Source of the DNA: Fibrobacter sp.
Lineage (GTDB): Bacteria; Fibrobacterota; Fibrobacteria; Fibrobacterales; Fibrobacteraceae
NCBI GenBank assembly: GCA_024398875.1
Contig: JAKSIJ010000011.1
Coordinates: 24,044-88,043, forward strand
DNA length: 64,000 nucleotides
Reading direction: 5' to 3'
In this document: piece after piece, positions 42,676 to 49,727 of the stretch
Position numbering within the stretch: position 1 is the stretch's first letter
Layout: every line of letters begins with the position of its first letter
Position numbers and translations under genes: made by a program
Notes under the pieces: model-generated
What the model saw: the letters and a program-made list of their open reading frames with translations, nothing else
Databases searched by the model: none
What the model was told of the DNA's origin: nothing

Positions 42676-43200
42676 ATGAAACAGTGGAAAAAAACTTTGG
42701 TTTTGGGAATATTCTTCCTGTTTGCTGCATCGCCGATTTATTCTGCGGACGAGGCGTCTGGTGATGCAACTGCTCAAACTTCTCCTGCTGTGGAAGAGTC
42801 GGCTCCCGTGGTGGAAGAAGCCATTGCTCCGGCTCCGGTAGAATCTGCACCCGTGGTGGCTGACGCAAAAAAAGATTCAGTGAACCTGGATGCGCCGATT
42901 GCTCTGGACACTGCAAAAACCGTAAATGTAAATCAGGAACCTGTTGCTGCAAATAAGAAATCCAAATTTAAGCCCTTCTATAAAGCCTTGATTATTTCGG
43001 GAGGCTTGGTGGTTGTTGGCGGAACCATGGCCCTCGTGTTTGACATGCTGGCAAAGGACGCCACTTCTGGGAAACCGGCTACCGCAAAGGAATATAAGGA
43101 TGGCTTGGATGATGCTGGCCAGTATCAGACTCTGAGAGATATTGGCTGGGGCGTGTTATTCTCTGGTGTTGCGGGCCTCGGATTTTCATTCTGCTTCTAG
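42676..43200 (+). CDS. Envelope protein with Ala/Pro/Val/Glu-rich linker
   Basis: This 174-residue protein has a signal peptide (LGIFFLFAASPIYSAD), a low-complexity periplasmic linker at about 25-95 (repeated ESAPVVEE and APAPVESAPV) and two C-terminal hydrophobic segments (FYKALIISGGLVVVGGTMAL and VLFSGVAGLGFSFCF). It is not recognised. The plan suggests an inner-membrane anchor with a long spacer, perhaps crossing peptidoglycan. It is followed after 9 bases by the FISUMP lipoprotein, so both may be co-expressed. Confidence 0.75.
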   Translation: MKQWKKTLVLGIFFLFAASPIYSADEASGDATAQTSPAVEESAPVVEEAIAPAPVESAPVVADAKKDSVNLDAPIALDTAKTVNVNQEPVAANKKSKFKPFYKALIISGGLVVVGGTMALVFDMLAKDATSGKPATAKEYKDGLDDAGQYQTLRDIGWGVLFSGVAGLGFSFCF

Positions 43201-43209
43201 AGGGTTGCG

Positions 43210-44298
43210 ATGCGTATACTTTTTAAAGGACTGAAATGGCTTTGCGCATTGACTGCTGCCTTTGTAGCGGTAGCGTGCTCGGACTATCGCAGTGATTGGC
43301 GAGGCGACAACCCTAATTTTTGGCCTACCAATTTTGGTGATGGGTCTTTATCGGAAGAGTCCTCCGTGGATTCTGTCGCTAATGAAGATTCTCTTATGAA
43401 TTGCACTAAAAAACGAGAGGGCATGATGTATTACGTCGTGTCGGAATCCGCAATTTTTGAGTGCGTTGATGGAGAATGGGGAAAAAGTTCTAGAGGAATT
43501 GTTCCAAGCGTTGCTACAGAGGATGATTTGAAGGTCTGCTCTCCGAATCGCGAAGGCTCTAAGGTGTACGTGAGGGAAGCCCGCAAGAATTATGTGTGCC
43601 ATAATGAACTTTGGGATCCAGCACCGGATGTCCCTGGGGAAAAGAACTCTAGTTCTGATTCGCAGAAAGGCAACTCTTCCAGCTCTGGATCATCTGGGGA
43701 ACCGGGAAAGAATTGTGAGCCTAGCGAGATTCTAGATGTTACGACGGCATATTTGAATGATAATGTAGATTACGAAACATTTGTTGACACTCGTGATTGC
43801 AAGCGGTATCGTACCGTTGAAATCGGGTCTTCTGTATGGTTGGCCCAGAATTTGGATTACGATACAGAAGATGATGAGAGTATGTGCGTTGACGACGATG
43901 AGGCAAAATGCGATAAGTATGGACGTTTATATACATGGCAAACCGCTGTTGACGTATGTCCTGATGGCTGGGTTCTTGCCAGCAAAACTGATTTTGATGA
44001 ATTATTGGAAGTTGCTCTTGGTGAGAAAACGAAGGCCGCTTCACTTGTTTCTGCAAATGCAAGCGTTTGGGAAGGAGTGGGTGAAGATGTTCTTGGATTT
44101 TCGGCACTTCCTGCTGGTTATGATGCGTCAAACACGGATATCGAGGTGGGTTATGGTGCCAATTTCTGGACCTCCTCTGCCGCAGAAGAAAATGCCTACT
44201 ACCTGCACATTCTCCAAGATGGTGGTCTCGATGCAAGTATAATGGCGGACTTCCCGCAGTTTTTTGCGCTTTCCGTCCGTTGCGTAAAAGAAGAATAA
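43210..44298 (+). CDS. FISUMP-domain lipoprotein
   Basis: This 362-residue protein has a lipoprotein signal (ALTAAFVAVAC, Cys23). Two short units with CTKKREGMMYYV and CSPNREGSKVYV (in part) are related to each other, followed by a Ser-rich linker (SSSSGSSGEPG). Residues about 190-360 are the FISUMP domain: TVEIGSSVWLAQNLDYDT, CDKYGRLYTWQTAV, DGWVLASKTDFDELL, GFSALPAGYD and FWTSSAAEENAYYL, ending SVRCVKEE. FISUMP is a lineage-specific extracellular C-lectin-like domain of unknown ligand. Signal, linker and domain all match the protein at 60236. Confidence 0.9.
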   Translation: MRILFKGLKWLCALTAAFVAVACSDYRSDWRGDNPNFWPTNFGDGSLSEESSVDSVANEDSLMNCTKKREGMMYYVVSESAIFECVDGEWGKSSRGIVPSVATEDDLKVCSPNREGSKVYVREARKNYVCHNELWDPAPDVPGEKNSSSDSQKGNSSSSGSSGEPGKNCEPSEILDVTTAYLNDNVDYETFVDTRDCKRYRTVEIGSSVWLAQNLDYDTEDDESMCVDDDEAKCDKYGRLYTWQTAVDVCPDGWVLASKTDFDELLEVALGEKTKAASLVSANASVWEGVGEDVLGFSALPAGYDASNTDIEVGYGANFWTSSAAEENAYYLHILQDGGLDASIMADFPQFFALSVRCVKEE

Positions 44299-44393
44299 GG
44301 GCACCTTAATCCCCTTTTTGGCCCCTTTATCAAAATAGCCCTTTGAAAAGTCATCTAAAATAGGCATCTTCAACTCAAACGGAACTGTTTGGG

Positions 44394-45848
44394 GTGCTTA
44401 TTAAGAGGACTTGTACTGCAATACTTCTCCTTCTGGGAATGTGGCATTGTGCTATGGCGCAAGATGACATTGTGCCGATTTTTGCCGATGCCGATTCCGT
44501 GCAGGTTTCTTCAGAGGTTGACTCAAATGCCGACCCCGTATTTTCCCCTATTGTATTTGGGGAAATCATGGGTATGAATGTGGCTGTGTGGGCTTGGGAC
44601 CGCTACGTTTTGCAGAAATCCTACGCCAAAACGGGTCCGACTTACTGGCAGCGAAATTTTGAGGAGGGCTGGAAGTGGGACCACAATCATTGGGCTATTA
44701 ATTTCTTTGGGCACCCCTATCAGGGGGCTATGTATTACGGTGCGGCTCGGGGTGGCGGCTATGGCTTTTACGAAAGCATGCTCTGGACGGCGCTGGGTAG
44801 CTATACTTGGGAGATGTTTGCGGAGACGGAATATCCATCCAGTAACGATTTGATTATGACAAGCGTTGGTGGCTCTGTTTACGGCGAGGTACTGTATCGG
44901 TTTTCTCGAAAGCTATATGGCACAAAGGATGTGTCGTGGGCTGGTAAAGCGGGCGCCTTTGCGTTGCATCCTTCGGCAACAGCGCAGAGAATGGCCTTTG
45001 GAAATCGGGATGTGCATACGGGCAATACGGCGCTGGATATGCACATCTATTTGGGCTCTGGTTCTCGCTTTGGGAACATCTACCGCTTTGGTGGGCGTAA
45101 CGAAGATGACTTGGATGAGGATTGGGACGATAAGCATATTTTGTTTGGAATGTACGCGGAATATGGACACCCTTACACGAAGATGAAACGGCCCTTTGAT
45201 TATTTCATCATGATTGCCAATGGGGAATGGGGAGTGGATGGCAACGTGGCTCACTTGGATGTGATGGGAAAACTCCATAATGTGAATGTCCATGGTCGCG
45301 GTAATTGGATGGATTTTGCCACCTATCTGGATTACGATACTTTTTATGGAGATTTTGCGACCATTGGAACGGTTTCTTTAGGGGGAGGTTTTGATTTTTC
45401 TTTTTGGCTGTTGCCTAGCCTCCGGTTCCGCGTTATGAATCAAATCTACTGGATAATATTGGGAACGACGGATATGGGGTATGACGATTTGATTAAGGAA
45501 GTCCATCCGGATTATGAATCGGATATGGATAATTACCAGTACAATATGGGGGCGAAATATTCGCTTTATCTGGAGCTTCTCTTCGGAAATTGGTTCCGCA
45601 TCAGTAATCGTGCTAATTTTGATGCCTTGCACACGCTTCCCAATTCATTACCGCACTATGGAGCGAGAGGTTGGGATTTCCTAGTGTTCAATTATACGAA
45701 AGCGGAGTATGGAATTTGTTCTTGGCTGGATATTGGTTCCAGACTTGATACCTATATCAAGTTTGCTTCCTATTCTTCGGAGTTTTTTGAGCCCATGTGG
45801 CGTACTGTTTTCGCCTACACGGTTTACTTTAGCTTTAAGCTGTTTTAG
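44394..45848 (+). CDS. DUF3943 domain protein
   Basis: The start is GTG at 44394; the 484-residue product begins with a signal peptide (AILLLLGMWHCAMAQ). The core YWQRNFEEGWKWDHNHWAIN and FFGHPYQGAMYYGAARGGGY, then SYTWEMFAETEYPSSNDLI, matches DUF3943, found in outer-membrane-associated proteins of Bacteroidetes and Fibrobacterota. The remainder has aromatic-rich beta strands and ends in SFKLF, again like a barrel. Function unknown. Confidence 0.83.
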   Translation: MLIKRTCTAILLLLGMWHCAMAQDDIVPIFADADSVQVSSEVDSNADPVFSPIVFGEIMGMNVAVWAWDRYVLQKSYAKTGPTYWQRNFEEGWKWDHNHWAINFFGHPYQGAMYYGAARGGGYGFYESMLWTALGSYTWEMFAETEYPSSNDLIMTSVGGSVYGEVLYRFSRKLYGTKDVSWAGKAGAFALHPSATAQRMAFGNRDVHTGNTALDMHIYLGSGSRFGNIYRFGGRNEDDLDEDWDDKHILFGMYAEYGHPYTKMKRPFDYFIMIANGEWGVDGNVAHLDVMGKLHNVNVHGRGNWMDFATYLDYDTFYGDFATIGTVSLGGGFDFSFWLLPSLRFRVMNQIYWIILGTTDMGYDDLIKEVHPDYESDMDNYQYNMGAKYSLYLELLFGNWFRISNRANFDALHTLPNSLPHYGARGWDFLVFNYTKAEYGICSWLDIGSRLDTYIKFASYSSEFFEPMWRTVFAYTVYFSFKLF

Positions 45849-45854
45849 TGACTT

Positions 45855-46469
45855 TTAAAGTCCGCTACAAATGGGACAATCTTCGGTTTTGTGGCCGCGG
45901 GCTTTGCAGTAGGTGCGACCGAAGTAGATGATTTGCAGGTGACGCTTTTCCCATTCGCTTTTCGGGAAGACTTTCTTGAGGTCTGCCTCGGTTTGCTCTA
46001 CGGAACTGCCATCAGAGAGACCCCAGCGTTCAGCGAGGCGGTGAATGTGGGTATCCACAGGGAAGGCGGGCAGCTTGAAGATGTGGCTCATGATGACGCT
46101 GGCCGTCTTGTGACCCACACCGGGCAGGCTTTCCAGTTCCTCGAAAGTGTGGGGCACCTCACCGCCGAAGCGTGCGAGAAGAGCTTCCGCCAGTTTGTAG
46201 AGGTTCATGCTTTTGGTGTTGAAGAAACCGCAGGGTTTGATGATTTCCGCTATTTTTTCAACCCCTAATTTCACCATCTTCTTGGGAGTGTCCGCCTTTT
46301 TAAAGAGAACTGCAGTAACCTGATTCACCCGAAGGTCTGTGCACTGGGCGCTTAACACTACGGCTACTAACAAAGTAAATGGGCTTGTAAAATTCAGAGG
46401 AATGGGCGGATTGGGGAACAACTCGTCTAATTTTTGAGAGATGAATGCTAATTTATCAGCCTTTTTCAT
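45855..46469 (-). CDS. nth: Endonuclease III with an incomplete iron-sulphur loop
   Basis: This 204-residue DNA glycosylase/AP lyase removes oxidised pyrimidines. It has the helix-hairpin-helix LPGVGHKTASV (115-125) with catalytic Lys121, then FPVDTHIHRLAERWG with catalytic Asp139. The C-terminal cluster has only Cys188, Cys198 and Cys201 (C-x9-C-x2-C, then SGL and stop) in place of C-x6-C-x2-C-x5-C, so it may lack a 4Fe-4S cluster. Many bacteria have clusterless Nth. A second glycosylase-like protein with a complete loop is at 21573. Confidence 0.93.
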   Translation of the reverse strand: MKKADKLAFISQKLDELFPNPPIPLNFTSPFTLLVAVVLSAQCTDLRVNQVTAVLFKKADTPKKMVKLGVEKIAEIIKPCGFFNTKSMNLYKLAEALLARFGGEVPHTFEELESLPGVGHKTASVIMSHIFKLPAFPVDTHIHRLAERWGLSDGSSVEQTEADLKKVFPKSEWEKRHLQIIYFGRTYCKARGHKTEDCPICSGL

Positions 46470-46555
46470 TGAACGGCTTCTCCCTTTGGCTATAATTGTC
46501 CCAAGCGAATTCGCCCCTCTTATAATTCATAATTCGTAACTTATAACTAAAGATG
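46470..46555. repeat. Short mosaic AT repeat between nth and cysE
   Basis: TATAATTCATAATTCGTAACTTATAACT (in part, 46520-46548), and GATGCTACGCATC at the end of cysE (46552-46564), a palindrome overlapping its stop. Confidence 0.55.
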
Positions 46556-47341
46556 CTACGCATCTCTAGTGAAGTCTTGCTGCATGTTGAAGCTGGGCAT
46601 TTCATCTTGCGGGTGACCCACTTCTACTGCAGGGACGCCTGCGTATGTGGTGTGGGGCGGCACATCGCAGAGCACCACGGCTCCGGCGCCAATTTTGGCC
46701 CCATCCCCAATGTGGATATTGCCGAGGAGCTGGGCATGGGCCCCCAGCATGACGCCGTCGCCAATCTTCGGGTGACGATCGCCCACTTCATTACCGGTAC
46801 CGCCCAAGGTAACGCCGTGCAAGAAGCTCACGTTATTTCCGACGGTGGCGGTCTCGCCAATGACAATGTTGGTGGCGTGGTCAATTAAGAGACCATAGCC
46901 GATTTTTGCTGCCGGATGGAAATCCATGCCGAACTTGCGGCTGATGATGTTCTGAAGCATCTTTGCCGGGAAATGGCGGTCTTCGCTCCATAGGGCGTGT
47001 GCAACGCGATAGGCTTGCAGGCCTTGGAATCCCTTGAACAAGAGGAGAGGCTCCAGATAGCTGGTGCAGGCAGGGTCGCGCTTTACGGTGGCGCTCAAAT
47101 CCTTGACCGCGTATGTGAGAAGTTCTGGATATTTTTCGTAGAGGTGACTGAACATTTTTTCCAGTTCAGCACGGTCGATGACTTCTCCGGCTAATTGACA
47201 TGCCAAGGTAACAGCCAGCATATCCGCGAAATTCTGGCGGTTTAGAATCTGTTCTTCCAGCATGAGTTTGGAGAGGGGTTCGGCCTTAACCAGCTCGAGG
47301 GCCTCTTTCCGGAGTTGTTGTTCCATTTCTTCTACGGTCAT
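46556..47341 (-). CDS. cysE: Serine O-acetyltransferase
   Basis: CysE makes O-acetylserine for cysteine synthesis. I start at the ATG at 47341 (MTVEEMEQQLRK); the longer reading adds AT-repeat-encoded residues. The 261-residue protein has an N-terminal helical region and a left-handed hexapeptide helix: IDHATNIVIGETATVGNN, FLHGVTLGGTG, HPKIGDGVMLGAHAQLLGNI and GAVVLCDVPPHTTYAGVPA. The catalytic His of DHAT and the Asp are in place. It is somewhat longer than the short bacterial type. Confidence 0.93.
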   Translation of the reverse strand: MTVEEMEQQLRKEALELVKAEPLSKLMLEEQILNRQNFADMLAVTLACQLAGEVIDRAELEKMFSHLYEKYPELLTYAVKDLSATVKRDPACTSYLEPLLLFKGFQGLQAYRVAHALWSEDRHFPAKMLQNIISRKFGMDFHPAAKIGYGLLIDHATNIVIGETATVGNNVSFLHGVTLGGTGNEVGDRHPKIGDGVMLGAHAQLLGNIHIGDGAKIGAGAVVLCDVPPHTTYAGVPAVEVGHPQDEMPSFNMQQDFTRDA

Positions 47342-47599
47342 GAGAAAGAATATAGAAAATTCAAAATTCAAAATTCAAAATTAAGAATTAAAATAGTATG
47401 TCGAAGCATCTTGCTTGAGATATAATTGTGCATTGTGAATTATGAATTGTGAATTGTATCTGACGAGGTACTTCGCCTGCGATCTAATTGTGCATTGTGA
47501 ATTGTAAATTGTGAATTGTAAATTTTGACAAGGCGAGGGCAACGGGACTGCTTGCAGGCACACTGCCGAGCTGAAGTCAAAATGAGTGCGAAGCACTAA
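47342..47599. repeat. AT-rich mosaic repeat between cysE and the maltokinase-like gene
   Basis: The sequence iterates AATTCAAAATT (47350-47392) and has two near copies of a unit starting TATAATTGTGCATTGTGAATT at 47421-47441 and about 47482-47502. It ends with GAGTGCGAAGCACTAATTATGAT at 47583-47605 in part, also found at 40005-40024. Overlap with the stop of the maltokinase-like gene. Confidence 0.75.
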
Positions 47600-48820
47600 T
47601 TATGATTTGATAAGGTCTTCTGCGGGAATCCAGAACCAGTCTGGCCGGAATTCCAGCTCGTAGCAGGCTTCGTAAACGGCTTTCGTGAGCACGTAGGGTG
47701 CGGCTGCTTTTTGGAGGTGAGCGGTGTCGATGCCGCTTTCCTCGCTGTAGCCTTCCAAGAATGCCACTTCTACGGCAGAGCAGTCCTTGCGGGAAGTTGC
47801 GGCGGCGTAGCGGAAACTCCGGAGCATGCCTGCAATGTCAACTGCGGGGGAGCGGAGCCGCCGTCTGAAATCCAGGTCCCGCGTAGGTTCGCCCTCGAAA
47901 TCCAGAATCTTGAATCCTTCGGGAGTCTTGAGAACTTGTCCCAGGTGAAAATCTCCGTGAATGCGTTGCGGTTGGAAAATGGGAGGCAGAGTAGCGTCGC
48001 CTTCATTTTTCGGGAGGCTTTCTTTAATACGCGGGAGCGCTTCCAGAACGCGGACAGCCTCTTCCGCGACGTTTTTTGCGCCGTCGATTGCGATGTTTTC
48101 CGCGTCGCAGCTTTTGCCAGTCGTTGCTATTTTCAGTAATTCTTCCAGCTTTTCAAAAGGCGGTTCCTCTTTGATAGGATCCGTCCCGTCCAACCCCTTT
48201 AAAACTTTGTGCATTCTGGCGGTTTCTGCGCCCAATTCCCTAGCGGCTTTTGCATCCATTTGCTGGTTGAAATAGGCCCAGGCGTCGGTGGCACCTTGGA
48301 AATGTTGTTCCAGAATTCCGAGGGTAAATGTTTCTCCGGATTCGGAATGGTATTCGCAGCTGCCGTAAAATGCGGGGGAACCACTGAATTCATTTTGGGC
48401 CAAGTGCTGTAGAATTTCTGCTTCGGGATGGAGCCCCGATTGCAGCCTCCGGAAGAGCTTGAAGAATAGTTTTCCGGGAACAAAGAATGCGGAATTGCTC
48501 TGCTCGGTGGTTAAAGGCTTCAGGTTTCGCAACACGTTCGTCGGGAGGCCTTGGGCGCCCTTGAAGCGGAAGTATCCCTTTGGACTGGGGAAGATGCTTA
48601 CGCAGGCCCCGTCCGCAAAGGCTTCGTGAAAAAGACTCCCGATGCGGCTTTCGTCTTCGATGTAGGAGTACAAATCTTTCGAACCGTCGGCAAACGTCAC
48701 TTGCAGAATGAGAATGCGGGTGTCGCCCAGTTCCGCGGCATCGATTTCCTGAATGGATGCGACCTTTTTCCCTTTGCCCATGAACCAGCGTTTGCTGCTG
48801 ATGTCGGAAAAATTTTTCAT
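47600..48820 (-). CDS. Maltokinase-like protein
   Basis: This 406-residue protein opens with SSKRWFMGKGKKV, the N-cap signature of maltokinases (Mak1/Pep2) and TreS-fused kinases. Kinase-fold residues include RIHGDFHLGQVLKT (catalytic loop, about 290) and GFKILDFEGEPTR (metal Asp). Maltokinase makes maltose 1-phosphate from maltose and ATP, the substrate of GlgE for alpha-glucan elongation. The gene stands alone, without TreS or GlgE, in this window. The gene at 1 may be a glucan synthase. Kinase substrate not proven. Confidence 0.82.
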   Translation of the reverse strand: MKNFSDISSKRWFMGKGKKVASIQEIDAAELGDTRILILQVTFADGSKDLYSYIEDESRIGSLFHEAFADGACVSIFPSPKGYFRFKGAQGLPTNVLRNLKPLTTEQSNSAFFVPGKLFFKLFRRLQSGLHPEAEILQHLAQNEFSGSPAFYGSCEYHSESGETFTLGILEQHFQGATDAWAYFNQQMDAKAARELGAETARMHKVLKGLDGTDPIKEEPPFEKLEELLKIATTGKSCDAENIAIDGAKNVAEEAVRVLEALPRIKESLPKNEGDATLPPIFQPQRIHGDFHLGQVLKTPEGFKILDFEGEPTRDLDFRRRLRSPAVDIAGMLRSFRYAAATSRKDCSAVEVAFLEGYSEESGIDTAHLQKAAAPYVLTKAVYEACYELEFRPDWFWIPAEDLIKS

Positions 48821-48856
48821 GAGGCAGAAGTTAGCAATCGCCGCTGTCTTTGGCTT

Positions 48857-49216
48857 TTATTTGCGGTTGGCGAGGGCGGGAAAATAGCCTTGCTGCCGGA
48901 GAGTGGCGAGAATTTTCAGTTTGTTTGCTAGGGGTTCCCTTGGAAATCCGTCCAGCACAAATTGTGGGATGCGCTTCTGGGGCCTAAATTGCGGAGGGAC
49001 ATCGCTGTAATCGCCGAGTTGCCAGGCGATGAGGAGTTTCCCGAGAAACTCTTCCCAAGGAAAGATGTCTTCTTTCGTGAGGGTGAAGCGCGCGGGCTTC
49101 TCGCCATCACGGGCGTCCATCAAAAGAGAACCGTCCTTATGGCACTGTAAAACAGAAGCCTGCCGCTCTTTGTTCTGAGTTGCAGGCTGTGAAGAAATTT
49201 TGAGGATGATTTGCAC
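48857..49216 (-). CDS. Uncharacterised small protein
   Basis: This 119-residue frame starts at a GTG (49216) without a clear ribosome site. The protein has charged N-terminal and Pro-rich central parts (IFPWEEFLGKLLIAWQLGD, then DVPPQFRPQKRIPQFVLDG) and no signal or span. It lies 36 bases upstream of the maltokinase-like gene on the same strand, suggesting co-transcription. Not recognised; moderately sure it is real because of the codon pattern and spacing. Confidence 0.55.
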   Translation of the reverse strand: MQIILKISSQPATQNKERQASVLQCHKDGSLLMDARDGEKPARFTLTKEDIFPWEEFLGKLLIAWQLGDYSDVPPQFRPQKRIPQFVLDGFPREPLANKLKILATLRQQGYFPALANRK

Positions 49217-49273
49217 GAGTAGACGCGGTTTACGAACAGCGATGCTGTTCGCGGGCTATGATTTGCCCACAGG

Positions 49274-49414
49274 TTATGCAGCCAGGACTTCTCTCTGAAT
49301 CTGTGCGTACTGGTAATGGGAAATGGAGGTAATCTTGAGAACCAAATCCCGAGCGATCCCTGCCTTAATCAGCGCCTTGGCATAGTTCAGCTTGTTCAAG
49401 TCCGTTGTATTCAT
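49274..49414 (-). CDS. 46-residue helical microprotein
   Basis: ATG at 49414 with AGGTGG at a good distance leads to MNTTDLNKLNYAKALIKAGI and a second helix ending REVLAA, then TAA. Alternating hydrophobic and basic residues suggest two short helices, possibly a helix-turn-helix or peptide toxin/regulator. Two palindromes lie upstream (49487-49523). It was too short for normal thresholds. Not a known family to me. Confidence 0.58.
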   Translation of the reverse strand: MNTTDLNKLNYAKALIKAGIARDLVLKITSISHYQYAQIQREVLAA

Positions 49415-49727
49415 ACACACCCACCTGTTTTGGCGATATCCAAAATGGCATATACCACTTTAGACTATCAATCCATCCACAACAACAAAGTTAACTTTAT
49501 TTTTTGACAATTGGTGTCAAAAATGAGAAAATATTTTTTCGAGAAAATGGGCTGTGATGGGCTTAAAATAAGCGTGTAAAGGTTAATTGATTGAATGATA
49601 AGGAGTTATGAATTTAAGTGTTTCGATGAAAGTATTTTGTACATTTTTGGCTCGTGATATAAATCACCCCTAATTTTGGGTTCCCTGGGTTTATTTTGCT
49701 TTCCGCCTTTTTCTAAATTAGACCCTA
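49415..49727. other. Divergent control region between the microprotein and the TonB-receptor-like gene
   Basis: This gap of 313 bases is AT-rich. It has the palindromes AAAGTTAACTTT (49487-49498) and TTTTTGACA-N5-TGTCAAAAA (49501-49523) near the microprotein side. AGTTATG at 49605 is preceded by AAGGAG but the frame soon stops. The right half holds the promoter of the receptor-like gene. No RNA gene seen. Confidence 0.5.
49487..49523. promoter_or_regulatory. Two adjacent palindromes, probable operators
   Basis: AAAGTTAACTTT (49487-49498) is a perfect palindrome; TTTTTGACA/TGTCAAAAA (49501-49509 and 49515-49523) is a perfect inverted repeat with a 5-base spacer. Read on the minus strand, TTGACA-like hexamers inside the repeat could act as -35 elements of the 46-residue gene. 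Candidate binding sites for a dimeric repressor. Confidence 0.55.

Noticed and set aside
47342..47599. Possible tRNA or small RNA in the cysE-maltokinase gap
   Set aside because: No cloverleaf or conserved core found, only repeat words.
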